A stretch of 64,000 nt of DNA from positions 310,001 through 374,000 of the forward strand of contig NW_027480463.1 in the NCBI RefSeq assembly GCF_051401765.1, given 5' to 3'. Positions 13,525 to 27,734 of this stretch are shown one piece after another (positions within the stretch are counted from its first letter, which is position 1; every line of letters begins with the position of its first letter). The notes below the pieces were generated by a model. It worked only from the letters and a program-made list of their open reading frames with translations, was not told where the DNA came from and did not search any database. Position numbers and translations under genes: made by a program. Origin of the DNA: Calliopsis andreniformis (Eukaryota > Arthropoda > Insecta > Hymenoptera > Andrenidae).

Positions 13525-15420
13525 ATGTTCAATCCTCAATACCCAATCCTCAATCTTCAATCCTGAATCCTCAATCCTCAGTCCTCGATTCTCAATCCTC
13601 AATCCTCAGTCCTCAGTCCTCAAACCTCAATCCTCAACCCACAGCCCTCATCGTCAATTCTCAATCCTCAATCCTCAATCTTCAATCTTCAATTCTCGAT
13701 ACTCAATCTTCAATCCACAATTATCAATCTTCAATCCTCAATACTCAATCTTCAATCCTCAATCCTCAATCCTCAATCCTCAGTCGTCATTATTCAATCC
13801 TCAATACCCAATCCTCAATCTTGAATCCTCAATCGTCAATCCTCAATTCTCAATCCTCAATCCCCAATAATCATTCTTCAATCCTCTATCCTCAGTCCTC
13901 AAACCTCAATTCTGAATCCTCAATCCTGAATCCTCAATCTTCAGCCCTCAGTCCTCAACAATCAGTTGACAATCCTCAATCCTCAATAGAATATCCTCAA
14001 TTCACAGTTTTCAATACTCAATACTCAATCTGCAATCTTCAAACCTCTATCCACAAACATCAATTCTCATCACTGTACCCACAACACTCAGTCCTCAATG
14101 TTCAATACTCAATCTTCAATCCTCTATCCTCAATCCTCAATCCTCAATCCTCATTCTTCAATGCTCAATACCCAATCCTCAATCTTCAATCCTCAATCCT
14201 CAATCCTCAATTCTCAATCCTCAATCCTCAGTCCTCAGTCCTTAAACCTCAATCCTCAACCCTCAGCCCTCATCCTCAATCCTCCATCCTCAACCCTCAA
14301 TCCTCAAGCGTCAATCCTCAATCCTCAATCCTCAACCCTCAATCCTCAGTCCTTAAACCTCAATCCCGAATCCTCAATCCTGAATCCTCAATCTTTAGCA
14401 CTCAGTCCTCAACAATCAATTGTCGATCCTCAATCCTCAATAGAATATCCTCAATTCACAGTTTTCAATACTCAATCCCCATTCTTCAATCTTCAAACCT
14501 CAATCCACAAACATCAACTCCCATCACCCAACCCTCAACACTAAGTCCTCAATCTTCAATCCTCAACCCTCAATTCTCAACCATCAATCCTCAATACTCA
14601 ATCTTCAATCCTCAATTCTGAATCCTCAATCCTCAATCCTCAGACCTCAAACATCAATACTCAACCCTCAGACATCGTCCTCAATCCACAACCCTCAATC
14701 CTCAATCCTCAATCTTCAATCATCAATATTCTATCTTCAATCCTCAATCCTCAATCCTCGATACTCAATCCTCAATCCTCAATGTTCAATCCTCAATACC
14801 CAGTCCTCAATCTTCAATCCTCAATCCTCAATCCTCAGTCCTCAATTCTCAATCCCCAATCCTCAGTCCTCAGTCCTCAAACCTCAATCCTCAACCCACA
14901 GCCCACATCGTCAATTCTCAATCCTCAATCCTCAATCCTCAATCCTCAATTCTCAATCCTCAATCTTCAATCCTCAATACTCTACGTTCAATCCACAATC
15001 CTCAATCCTCAGACCTCAAACCTCAATTCTGAATCCTCAATCCTGAATCCTCAATCTTCGGCCCTCTGTCCTCAACAATCAGGTGACAATCCTCAATCCT
15101 CAATAGAATATACTCAATTCACAGTTTTCAATACACAATACTCAATCAGCAAACTTCAAATCTCTATCCACAAACATCAATTCTCATCACTCAACCCTCA
15201 ACACTCAGTCCTCAATGTACAACCCTCAATCCTCAATTCTCAATCTTCAATCCTCAATACTCAATCTCTAAACCTCAATCCTCAATCCTCAATCTTCAAT
15301 CCTCAGTCCTCAATACTCAATCCTCAATCCTCAATCATCAATCCTCAAACTTCAATACTCAATCCTCAATCCTCAATCCTCAATCCTCAATCCTGAATCA
15401 TCAATCCTCAATCTTCAATA
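13525..15420 (+). repeat. 1.26-kb higher-order doublet
   Basis: Units start at ATGTTCAATCC markers 13,525 and 14,782, a spacing of 1,257 bp. The first is full length. The second follows it until about 15,060, then switches to the CTTCGGCCC / CAGGTGAC variant block. A variant TGTACCC replaces TGGACCC near 14,073. Confidence 0.75.
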
Positions 15421-16097
15421 CTCAACACTCAATCTTTAATCATCAATCCTCAATCCTCAATCTTCAATCCTCAATCCTCAATCCTGAATCCTCTATCTTC
15501 AGACCTCAAACATCAATACTCAAGCCTCAGTCCTCGTCCTCAATCCACAACCCTCAATCCTCAATCCTCAATCTTCAATCATGAATCCTCAATCTTCAAT
15601 CCTCAATACTCAATCATCAATCCTCAATGCTCAATCCTCAATGCTCAATCCTCAACATTCAATCGTCAGTCTTCAAACCTCAATACTCAATCTTCAATTC
15701 TCAATCCTCAATCCTCAATCCTCAATCCTCATTCTTCAATCCTCAGCCCTCAATCCTCGACCCTCAATCCTCAATCCTCAATGTTCAATCCTCAATACCC
15801 AATCCTCAATCTTCAATCCTCAATCCTCAATCCTCAATCCTCAATTCTCAATCCTCAAACCTCAGTCCTCGTCCTCAATCCACAACACTCAATCCTCAAT
15901 CCTCAATCTTCAATCATCAATATTCAATCTTCAATCCTCAACCCTCAATCCTCGACCCTCAATCCTCAATCCTCAATGTTCAATCCTCAATACCCAATCC
16001 TCAATCTTCAATCCTCAATCCTCAATCCTCAATCCTCAATTCTCAATCCTCAATCCTCAATCCTCAATCTTCAATCCTCAATACTCAATCTTCAATC
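14650..16097 (+). repeat. 1.45-kb segment repeated at about 25,900-27,362
   Basis: The offset is 11,252 bp (markers 14,782 and 26,034; AATATACTC before ACAGTTTT at 15,121 and 26,373). It becomes 11,266 after a two-heptamer difference near 15,335 / 26,590 and 11,265 after a single-base deletion near 26,857. Homology ends near 16,097, where this copy reads CCACATTCC. It is a secondary link between the two flanks of the 14.4-kb block. Confidence 0.75.
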
Positions 16098-17169
16098 CAC
16101 ATTCCTCAATCTTCAATCCTCAATACTCAATCTTCAATCCTCAATCCTCAATCCTCAATACTCAATCCTCAATCCTCAGTCCTCAATCCTCAATCTTCAA
16201 CCTCAATACTCAATCTTCAATCCTCAATCCTCAATCCTCAATCCTCAATCCTCATTCTTCAATCCTCAATACCCAATCCTCAATCTTCAATCCTCAATCC
16301 TCAATCCCCAATTCTCAATCCTCAATCCTCAATCCTGAGACATCAAACATCAATACTCAACCGTCAGTCCTCGTCGTCAATCCTCAACACTCAATTCTCA
16401 ATCCTCAATCTTCAATCATCAATACTCATTATTCAATCCTCAATCTTCAATCCTGAATCCTCAATCCTCAATCCTCAATATTCAACACACGACCTTCAAC
16501 CACCGATCCTCAATACTCAACCATCAATCCTCAATTCCTAATACTCAATAGAGTATCCTTAATTCTCATGTTTCAATACTCAATCCACAATATTCAGTAA
16601 TCAAATCTCAATCCTCAAACATCAATTCTCAACACTTAATCCTCAACACTCAGTCCACTCTTTTCAATCCTCCATCCTCAACCCTCAATCCTCAAGCGTC
16701 AATCCTCAATCCTCAATCCTCAACCCTCAATCCTCAGTCCTTAAACCTCAATCCCGAATCCTCAATCCTGAATCCTCAATCTTTAGACCTCAGTCCTCAA
16801 CAATCAATTGTCAATCCCCAATCCTCAATAGAATATCCTCAATTCACAGTTTTCAATACTCAATCCCCATTGTTCAATCTTCAAATCTCAATCCACAAAC
16901 ATCAACTCCCATCACACAACCCTCAACACTAAGTCCTCAATCTTCAATCCTCAACCCTCAATTCTCAACCATCAATCCTCAATACTCAATCTTCAATCCT
17001 CAATTCTCAATCCTCAATCCTCAATCCTCAGACCTCAAACATCAATACTCAACCCTCAGACATCGTCCTCAATCCACAACCCTCAATCCTCAATCCTCAA
17101 TCTTCAATCATCAATATTCTATCTTCAATCCTCAATCCTCAATCCTCGATACTCAATCCTCAATCCTCA

Positions 17170-19628
17170 ATGTTCAATCCTCAATACCCAATCCTCAATC
17201 TTCAATCCTCAATCCTCAATCCTCAGTCCTCGATTCTCAATCCTCAATCCTCAGTCCTCAGTCCTCAAACCTCAATCCTCAACCCACAGCCCTCATCGTC
17301 AATTCTCAATCCTCAATCCTCAATCTTCAATCTTCAATTCTCGATACTCAATCTTCAATCCACAATTATCAATCTTCAATCCTCAATACTCAATCTTCAA
17401 TCCTCAATCCTCAATCCTCAATCCTCAGTCGTCATTCTTCAATCCTCAATACCCAATCCTCAATCTTGAATCCTCAATCGTCAATCCTCAATTCTCAATC
17501 CTCAATCCCCAATAATCATTCTTCAATCCTCTATCCTCAGTCCTCAAACCTCAATTCTGAATCCTCAATCCTGAATCCTCAATCTTCAGCCCTCAGTCCT
17601 CAACAATCAGTTGACAATCCTCAATCCTCAATAGAATATCCTCAATTGACAGTTATCAATACTCAATACTCAATCTGCAATCTTCAAACCTCTATCCACA
17701 AACATCAATTCTCATCACTGGACCCACAACACTCAGTCCTCAATGTTCAATACTCAATCTTCAATCCTCTATCCTCTATCCTCAATCCTCAATCCTCATT
17801 CTTCAATGCTCAATACCCAATCCTCAATCTTCAATCCTCAATCCTCAATCCTCAATCCTCAATTCTCAATCCTCAATCCTCAGTCCTCAGTCCTTAAACC
17901 TCAATCCTCAACCCTCAGCCCTCATCCTCAATCCTCCATCCTCAACCCTCAATCCTCAAGCGTCAATCCTCAATCCTCAATCCTCAACCCTCAATCCTCA
18001 GTCCTTAAACCTCAATCCCGAATCCTCAATCCTGAATCCTCAATCTTTAGCACTCAGTCCTCAACAATCAATTGTCAATCCTCAATCCTCAATAGAATAT
18101 CCTCAATTCACAGTTTTCAATACTCAATCCCCATTCTTCAATCTTCAAATCTCAATCCACAAACATCAACTCCCATCACCCAACCCTCAACACTAAGTCC
18201 TCAATCTTCAATCCTCAACCCTCAATTCTCAACCTTCAATCCTCAATACTCAATCTTCAATCCTCAATTCTCAATCCTCAATCCTCAATCCTCAGACCTC
18301 AAACATCAATACTCAACCCTCAGACATCGTCCTCAATCCACAACACTCAATCTTCAATCCTCAATCTTCAATCATCAATATTCAATCTTCAATCCTCAAT
18401 CCTCAATCCTCGATACTCAACCCTCAAACCTCAATGTTCAATCCTCAATACCCAATCCTCAATCTTCAATCCTCAATCCTCAATCCTCAGTCCTCAATTC
18501 TCAATCCTCAATCCTCAGTCCTGAGTCCTGAAACCTCAATCCTTAACCCACAGCCCTCATCGTCAATTCTCAATCCTCAATACTCAATCTTCAACCTTCA
18601 ATTCTCGATACTCAATCTTCAATCCACAATTATCAATCTTCAATCCTCAATACTCAATCTTCAATCCTCCATCCTCAATCCTCAATCCTCATTTCTCAAT
18701 CCTCAATCCTCAGTCCTCAGTCCTTAAACCTCAATCCTCAACCCTCAGACCTCATCCTCAATCCTCAATCGTCTATCCTCAATCCTCAATCTTCAATCCT
18801 CAATACTCAATCTTCAATCCTCAATCCTCAATCCTCAGTCCTCAAACCTCAATTCTGAATCCTCAATCCTGAATCCTCAATCTTCCGCCCTCAGCCCCCA
18901 ACAATCAGGTGTCAATCCTCAATCCTCAATAGAATATCCTCAATTCACAGTTTTCAATACACAATACTCAATCTGCAATCTTCATATCTCTATCCACGAA
19001 CATCAATTCTCATCACTCAACCCTCAACACTCAGTCCTCAATGTTCAATCCTCAATCCTCAATTCTCAATCTTCAATCCTCAATACTCCATCTTTAATCC
19101 TCAATCCTCAATCCTCAATCTTCAATCCTCAGTCCTCAATACTCAATCCTCAATCCTCAATTCTCAATCCTCAATCCTCAATCATCAATCCTCAACCTTC
19201 AATACTCAATCCTCAATCCTCAATCCTCAATCCTCAATCACCAATCCTCAATCTTCAATCCTCAACACTCGTTCTTTAATCATCAATCCTCAATCCTCAG
19301 TCCTCATTCTTCAATCCTCAATACCCAATCCTCAATCTTCAATCCTCAATCCTCAATTCTCAATTCTCAATCCACAATCCTCAATTTTCAGACCTCAAAC
19401 ATCAATACTCAACCCTCAGTCCTCAATCTTCAATCCTCAGTACTCAATCTTCAATCCTCGATCCTCAATCCTAAATCCTCAGTCCTCATTATTCAATCCT
19501 CAATACCCAATCCTCAATCTTCAATCCTCAATCCTCAATCCTCAATTCTCAATCTTCAATCTTCAATCATCAATATTCTATCTTCAATCCTCAATCCTCA
19601 ATCCTCGATACTCAATCCTCAATCCTCA
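17170..19628 (+). repeat. 1.26-kb higher-order doublet
   Basis: Markers at 17,170, 18,434 and 19,629 give spacings of 1,264 and 1,195 bp. The first unit carries TGGACCC near 17,718, AAGCGTC near 17,957 and GACATCGTCC near 18,321. Near 17,648 the ACAGTTTT block is changed to GACAGTTAT, as in its copy near 37,782. The second unit is recombined with the AATCTTCCGCCC / CAGGTGTC block. Confidence 0.78.
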
Positions 19629-21437
19629 ATGTTCAATCCTCAATACCCAATCCTCAATCTTCAATCCTCAATCCTCATTCCTCAGTCCTCAATTCTCAAT
19701 CCTCAATCCTCAGTCCTCAGTCCTCAAACCTCAATCCTCAACCCACAGCCCTCATCGTCAATTCTCAATCCTCAATCCTCAATCTTCAATCTTCAATTCT
19801 CGATACTCAATCCTCAATCCTCAATCCTCATTCTTCAATGCTCAATACCCAATCCTCAATCTTCAATGCTCAATCCTCAATCCTCAATTCTCAATCCTCA
19901 ATCCTCAGTACTCAGTCCTTAAACCTCAATCCTCAACCCTCAGCCCTCATCCTCAATCCTCAATCCTCAATTCTCAATCCTCAATCTTCAATCTTCAATA
20001 CTCTACGTTCAATCCTCAATCCTCAATCCTCAGTCTTCAAACCTCAATTCTGAATCCTCAATCCTGAATCCTCAATCTTCCGCCCTCAGTCCTCAACAAT
20101 CTGGTGTCAATCCTCAATCCTCAATAGAATATCCTCAATTCACAGTTTTCAATACACAATACTCAATCTGCAATCTTCATATCTCTATCCACAAACATCA
20201 ATTCTCATCACTCAACCCTCAACACTCAGTCCTCAATGTTCAATCCTCAATCCTCAACTCTCAATCTTCAATCCTCAATACTCCATCTTTAATCCTCAAT
20301 CCTCAATCCTCAATCTTCAATCCTCAATCCTCAATCCTCAATCCTCAATTCTCAATCCTCAATCCTCAATTTTCAGACCTCAAACATCAATACTCAACCC
20401 TCAGTCCTCGTCCTCAATCCACAACCCTCAATCCTCAATCCTCAATCTTCAATCATCAATATTCAATCTTCAATCCTCAACCCTCAATCCTCGATCCTCA
20501 ATCCTCAATCCTCAATGTTCAATCCTCAATACCCAATCCTCAATCTTCAATCCTCAATTCTCAATCCTCAATCCTCAGTCCTGAGACCTCAAACCTCAAT
20601 CCTCAACCCTCAGCCCTCATCGTCAATCCTCAAACCTCAATCCTCAATCCTCAATCGTCAATCCTCAATCCTCAATCTTCAATCCTCAATACTCAATATT
20701 CAATCCTCAATCCTCAATCCTCAATCCTCAATCCTCAATCTTCAATCATCAATATTCAATCTTCAATCCTCCACACTCAATCCTCGATCCTCAATCTTCA
20801 ATCCTCAATACTCAATCTTCAATCCACAATCCTCAATCATCAATCCTCAATATTCAATCCTCAATACTCAATTTTCAATACTCAATCCGCAATCATCAAT
20901 CCTCAATCCTCAATCCTCTGTCATCAATCCTCAATCTTCAATACTCAATTGTCAATCCTCAGTCCTCAATCCTCAAACCTCAATCCTCAACCCTCAGTCC
21001 TCACCCTCAATTCTCAATTCTCAATCATCAATCCTCAACCCTCAATCTTCAATCGTCAATAATCAATCTCCAATCCAAGATCCCCAATCCCCAATCCTCA
21101 ATCCTTAATCCTCAACCTTCAATCCTCAATCCCCAGTCCCCAATCTTCAATCCTCAATGCTCAATCCTCAATCCTCAATCTTCAGTCCTCAATCCTCAAT
21201 CCTCAATCCTCAATCCTCAATCTTCAATCCTCAATACTCAATCTTCAATCCTCAATCCTCAATTCTCAACCGTCAATACTCAATCCTCAATCGTCAATCC
21301 TCGATCCCCAATCCTCAATCTTCAATCCTCAATCCTCAATCCTCTATCCTCAATCCTCAACCTTCAATCCTCAATACTCAACCTTCAATCCTCAATCCTC
21401 AATCCTCAATCCTCAATCCTCAATCCTCAATCCTCAA

Positions 21438-22190
21438 TATTCAACACAAAACCCTCAACCATCAATCCTCAATACTCAACAATCAATCCTCAATTCTCAA
21501 TGCTCAATAGAATACCCTGAATTGTCTTCGTTCAATACTCAATCCACAAAAATCAAGAATCAAATCTCAACCCTCAAACATCAATTCTCAACACTTAATC
21601 CTCAACACTCAGTCCACTCTTTTCAATCCTCCATCCTCAACCCTCAATCCTCAAGCGTCAATCCTCAATCCTCAATCCTCAACCCTCAATCCTCAGTCCT
21701 TAAACCTCAATCCCGAATCCTCAATCCTGAATCCTCAATCTTTAGCCCTCAGTCCTCAACAATCAATTGTCAATCCTCAATCCTCAATAGAATATCCTCA
21801 ATTCACAGTTTTCAATACTCAATCCCCATTCTTCAATCTTCAAATCTCAATCCACAAACATCAACTCCCGTCACCCAACCCTCAACACTAAGTCCTCAAT
21901 CTTCAATCCTCAACCCTCAATTCTCAACCATCAATCCTCAATACTCAATCTTCAATCCTCAATTCTCAATCCTCAATGCTCAATCCTCAGACCACAAACA
22001 TCAATACTCAACCCTCAGACATCGTCCTCAATCCACAACCCTCAATCCTCAATCCTCAATCTTCAATCATCAATATTCTATCTTCAATCCTCAATCCTCA
22101 ATCCTCGATACTCAATCCTCAATCCTCAATGTTCAATCCTCAATACCCAATCCTCAATCTTCAATCCTCAATCCTCAATCCTCAGTCCTC
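21438..22190 (+). repeat. ATATTCAACAC / GTCTTCG cassette, copy 1
   Basis: This segment opens with ATATTCAACAC and carries AATAGAATACCC and GTCTTCG (CTTCG at 21,526). It recurs at 25,343-26,095 (offset 3,905). The CTTCG marker also lies at 25,431, 27,610, 41,660, 45,565 and 46,746, with a TCATCG variant near 57,755. A related but distinct AATAGAGTATCC form occurs near 3,233, 6,886, 12,902, 16,549, 30,000, 33,036, 36,683 and 53,559. All keep heptamer register. Confidence 0.75.
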
Positions 22191-25100
22191 GATTCTCAAT
22201 CCTCAATCCTCAGTCCTCAGTCCTCAAACCTCAATCCTCAACCCACAGCCCTCATCGTCAATTCTCAATCCTCAATCCTCAATCTTCAATCTTCAATTCT
22301 CGATACTCAATCTTCAATCCACAATTATCAATCTTCAATCCTCAATACTCAATCTTCAATCCTCAATCCTCAATCCTCAATCCTCAGTCGTCATTATTCA
22401 ATCCTCAATACCCAATCCTCAATCCTGAATCCTCAATCGTCAATCCTCAATTCTCAATCCTCAATCCCCAATAATCATTCTTCAATCCTCTATCCTCAGT
22501 CCTCAAACCTCAATTCTGAATCCTCAATCCTGAATCCTCAATCTTCAGCCCTCAGTCCTCAACAATCAGTTGACAATCCTCAATCCTCAATAGAATATCC
22601 TCAATTCACAGTTTTCAATACTCAATACTCAATCTGCAATCTTCAAACCTCTATCCACAAACATCAATTCTCATCACTGGACCCACAACACTCAGTCCTC
22701 AATGTTCAATACTCAATCTTCAATCCTCTATCCTCAATCCTCAATCCTCAATCCTCATTCTTCAATGCTCAATACCCAATCCTCAATCTTCAATCCTCAA
22801 TCCTCAATCCTCAATTCTCAATCCTCAATCCTCAGTCCTCAGTCCTTAAACCTCAATCCTCAACCCTCAGTCCTCATCCTCAATCCTCCATCCTCAACCC
22901 TCAATCCTCAAGCGTCAATCCTCAATCCTCAATCCTCAACCCTCAATCCTCAGTCCTTAAACCTCAATCCCGAATCCTCAATCCTGAATCCTCAATCTTT
23001 AGCACTCAGTCCTCAACAATCAATTGTCGATCCTCAATCCTCAATAGAATATCCTCAATTCACAGTTTTCAATACTCAATCCCCATTCTTCAATCTTCAA
23101 ACCTCAATCCACAAACATCAACTCCCATCACCCAACCCTCAACACTAAGTCCTCAATCTTCAATCCTCAACCCTCAATTCTCAACCTTCAATCCTCAATA
23201 CTCAATCTTCAATCCTCAATTCTCAATCCTCAATCCTCAATCCTCAGACCTCAAACATCAATACTCAACCCTCAGACATCGTCCTCAATCCACAACCCTC
23301 AATCTTCAATCCTCAATCTTCAATCATCAATATTCAATCTTCTATCTTCAATCCTCAATCCTCAATCCTCGATACTCAACCCTCAAACCTCAATGTTCAA
23401 TCCTCAATACCCAATCCTCAATCTTCAATCCTCAATCCTCAATCCTCAGTCCTCGATTCTCAATCCTCAATCCTCAGTCCTCAGTCCTCAAACCTCAATC
23501 CTCAACCCACAGCCCTCATCGTCAATTCTCAATCCTCAATCCTCAATCTTCAATCTTCAATTCTCGATACTCAATCTTCAATCCACAATTATCAATCTTC
23601 AATCCTCAATACTCAATCTTCAATCCTCAATCCTCAATCCTCAATCCTCAGTCGTCATTCTTCAATCCTCAATACCCAATCCTCAATCTTGAATCCTCAA
23701 TCGTCAATCCTCAATTCTCAATCCTCAATCCCCAATAATCATTCTTCAATCCTCTATCCTCAGTCCTCAAACCTCAATTCTGAATCCTCAATCCTGAATC
23801 CTCAATCTTCAGACCTCAGTCCTCAACAATCAGTTGACAATCCTCAATCCTCAATAGAATATCCTCAATTCACAGTTTTCAATACTCAATACTCAATCTG
23901 CAATCTTCAAACCTCTATCCACAAACATCAATTCTCATCACTGGACCCACAACACTCAGTCCTCAATGTTCAATACTCAATCTTCAATCCTCTATCCTCA
24001 ATCCTCAATCCTCAATCCTCATTCTTCAATGCTCAATACCCAATCCTCAATCTTCAATCCTCAATCCTCAATCCTCAATTCTCAAACCTCAATCCTCAGT
24101 CCTCAGTCCTTAAACCTCAATCCTCAACCCTCAGCCCTCATCCTCAATCCTCCATCCTCAACCCTCAATCCTCAAGCGTCAATCCTCAATCCTCAATCCT
24201 CAACACTCAATCCTCAGTCCTTAAACCTCAATCCCGAATCCTCAATCCTGAATCCTCAATCTTTAGCACTCAGTCCTCAACAATCAATTGTCAATCCTCA
24301 ATCCTCAATAGAATATCCTCAATTCACAGTTTTCAATACTCAATCCCCATTCTTCAATCTTCAAATCTCAATCCACAAACATCAACTCCCATCAACCAAC
24401 CCTCAACACTAAGTCCTCAATCTTCAATCCTCAACCCTCAATACTCAACCTTCAATCCTCAATACTCAATCTTCAATCCTCAATTCTCAATCCTCAATCC
24501 TCAATCCTCAGACCTCAAACATCAATACTCAACCCTCAGACATCGTCCTCAATCCACAACACTCAATCTTCAATCCTCAATCTTCAATCATCAATATTCA
24601 ATCTTCAATCCTCAATCCTCAATCCTCGATACTCAACCCTCAAACCTCAATGTTCAATCCTCAATACCCAATCCTCAATCTTCAATCCTCAATCCTCAAT
24701 CCTCAGTCCTCAATTCTCAATCCTCAATCCTCAGTCCTGAGTCCTGAAACCTCAATCCTTAACCCACAGCCCTCATCGTCAATTCTCAATCCTCAATACT
24801 CAATCTTCAATCTTCAATTCTCGATACTCAATCTTCAATCCACAATTATCAATCTTGAATCCTCAATACTCAATCTTCAATCCTCAATCCTCAACCCTCA
24901 ATCCTCAGTCCTCATTCTTCAATCCTCAATACCCAATCCTCAATCTTGAATCCTCAATCGTCAATCCTCAATTCTCAATCCTCAATCCCCAATAACCATT
25001 CTTCAATCCTCTATCCTCAGTCCTCAAACCTCAATTCTGTATCCTCAATCCTGAATCCTCAATCTTCAGCCCTCAGTCCTCAACAATCAGTTGACAATCC

Positions 25101-25343
25101 TCAATCCTCAATAGAATATCCTCAATTCACAGTTTTCAATACTCAATACTCAATCTGCAATCTTAAAACCTCTATCCACAAACATCAATTCTCATCACTG
25201 GACCCACAACACTCAGTCCTCAATGTTCAATACTCAATCTTCAATCCACAATCCTCAATCGTCAATCTTCAATCCTCATTACTCAATCTTCAATCCTCTA
25301 TCCTCAATCCTCAATCCTCAATCCTCATTCTTCAATGCTCAAT
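22129..25343 (+). repeat. 1.26-kb higher-order triplet (reference copy)
   Basis: ATGTTCAATCC markers at 22,129, 23,393 and 24,650 are spaced 1,264 and 1,257 bp. In the first unit the order is TCATCG hexamer (22,252), CAGTTGAC and ACAGTTTT (about 22,570-22,615), TGGACCC (about 22,678), TCATCC hexamer (22,874), AAGCGTC, CCCGAATCC, CAATTGTC, a second ACAGTTTT (about 23,060), CAACACTAAG, then TCGTCC hexamer (23,279). Three hexamers plus 178 heptamers give exactly 1,264 bp. The third unit is cut at about 25,343 by the ATATTCAACAC cassette. Confidence 0.85.
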
Positions 25344-26107
25344 ATTCAACACAAAACCCTCAACCATCAATCCTCAATACTCAACAATCAATCCTCAATT
25401 CTCAATGCTCAATAGAATACCCTGAATTGTCTTCGTTCAATACTCAATCCACAAAAATCAATAATCAAATCTCAACCCTCAAACATCAATTCTCAACACT
25501 TAATCCTCAACACTCAGTCCACTCTTTTCAATCCTCCATCCTCAACCCTCAATCCTCAAGCGTCAATCCTCAATCCTCAATCCTCAACCCTCAATCCTCA
25601 GTCCTTAAACCTCAATCCCGAATCCTCAATCCTGAATCCTCAATCTTTAGCCCTCAGTCCTCAACAATCAATTGTCAATCCTCAATCCTCAATAGAATAT
25701 CCTCAATTCACAGTTTTCAATACTCAATCCCCATTCTTCAATCTTCAAATCTCAATCCACAAACATCAACTCCCGTCACCCAACCCTCAACACTAAGTCC
25801 TCAATCTTCAATCCTCAACCCTCAATTCTCAACCATCAATCCTCAATACTCAATCTTCAATCCTCAATTCTCAATCCTCAATGCTCAATCCTCAGACCAC
25901 AAACATCAATACTCAACCCTCAGACATCGTCCTCAATCCACAACCCTCAATCCTCAATCCTCAATCTTCAATCATCAATATTCTATCTTCAATCCTCAAT
26001 CCTCAATCCTCGATACTCAATCCTCAATCCTCAATGTTCAATCCTCAATACCCAATCCTCAATCTTCAATCCTCAATCCTCAATCCTCAGTCCTCAATTC
26101 TCAATCC

Positions 26108-27734
26108 CCAATCCTCAGTCCTCAGTCCTCAAACCTCAATCCTCAACCCACAGCCCTCATCGTCAATTCTCAATCCTCAATCCTCAATCCTCAATCCTCA
26201 ATTCTCAATCCTCAATCTTCAATCCTCAATACTCTACGTTCAATCCACAATCCTCAATCCTCAGACCTCAAACCTCAATTCTGAATCCTCAATCCTGAAT
26301 CCTCAATCTTCGGCCCTCTGTCCTCTACAATCAGGTGACAATCCTCAATCCTCAATAGAATATACTCAATTCACAGTTTTCAATACACAATACTCAATCT
26401 GCAAACTTCAAATCTCTATCCACAAACATCAATTCTCATCACTCAACCCTCAACACTCAGTCCTCAATGTACAACCCTCAATCCTCAATTCTCAATCTTC
26501 AATCCTCAATACTCAATCTCTAAACCTCAATCCTCAATCCTCAATCTTCAATCCTCAGTCCTCAATACTCAATCCTCAATCCTCAATCCTCAATCCTCAA
26601 CCATCAATCCTCAAACTTCAATACTCAATCCTCAATCCTCAATCCTCAATCCTCAATCCTGAATCATCAATCCTCAATCTTCAATACTCAACACTCAATC
26701 TTTAATCATCAATCCTCAATCCTCAATCTTCAATCCTCAATCCTCAATCCTGAATCCTCTATCTTCAGACCTCAAACATCAATACTCAAGCCTCAGTCCT
26801 CGTCCTCAATCCACAACCCTCAATCCTCAATCCTCAATCTTCAATCATGAATCCTCAATTTCAATCCTCAATACTCAATCATCAATCCTCAATGCTCAAT
26901 CCTCAATGCTCAATCCTCAACATTCAATCGTCAGTCTTCAAACCTCAATACTCAATCTTCAATTCTCAATCCTCAATCCTCAATCCTCAATCCTCATTCT
27001 TCAATCCTCAACCCTCAATCCTCGACCCTCAATCCTCAATCCTCAATGTTCAATCCTCAATACCCAATCCTCAATCTTCAATCCTCAATCCTCAATCCTC
27101 AATCCTCAATTCTCAATCCTCAAACCTCAGTCCTCGTCCTCAATCCACAACACTCAATCCTCAATCCTCAATATTCAATCATCAATATTCAATCTTCAAT
27201 CCTCAACCCTCAATCCTCGACCCTCAATCCTCAATCCTCAATGTTCAATCCTCAATACCCAATCCTCAATCTTCAATCCTCAATCCTCAATCCTCAATCC
27301 TCAATTCTCAATCCTCAATCCTCAATCCTCAATCTTCAATCCTCAATACTCAATCTTCAATCCTCAATCCTCAATCCTGAATCATCAATCCTCAATCTTC
27401 AATACTCAACACTCAATCTTTAATCATCAATCCTCAATCCTCAATCTTCAATCCTCAATACTCAATCTTCAATCCTCAATCCTCAATCCTCAATCCTCAA
27501 TCCTCAATCCTCAATCCTCAATATTCAACACAAAACCCTCAACCATCAATCCTCAATACTCAACAATCAATCCTCAATTCTCAATGCTCAATAGAATACC
27601 CTGAATTGTCTTCGTTCAATACTCAATCCACAAAAATCAATAATCAAATCTCAACCCTCAAACATCAATCCTCAACACTGAATACTCAACACGCAGTCCT
27701 CTCTCTTCAATCCTCCATCCTCAATCCTCAATCC
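26108..27734 (+). repeat. Intervening satellite mosaic
   Basis: This is ordinary heptamer array between the two 14.4-kb blocks. It carries the CTTCGGCCC / CAGGTGAC block (about 26,308-26,400) and the ATGCTCAATCC block (about 26,890). A private one-base deletion (TCAATTTCAATCC, near 26,857) is absent from the related segments near 11,940, 15,592 and 29,037. The ATATTCAACAC / GTCTTCG cassette follows at about 27,520-27,615. No gene is seen. Confidence 0.83.

Larger units (their letters stand above)
11695..26107 (+). repeat. 14.4-kb block, copy 1
   Basis: This region matches 31,829-46,241 at a constant offset of 20,134 bp. I found four substitutions and no length change: 20,176 T against 40,310 C, 23,343 T against 43,477 A, 23,652 T against 43,786 C, and 24,443 A against 44,577 T. 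That is roughly 99.97% identity if I missed none. On the left the match ends where 11,700 reads TCAATCTT and 31,834 reads TCAAACTT. On the right it ends at TCAATCCCC (26,108) against TCAATCCTC. No gene is seen. Confidence 0.9.
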
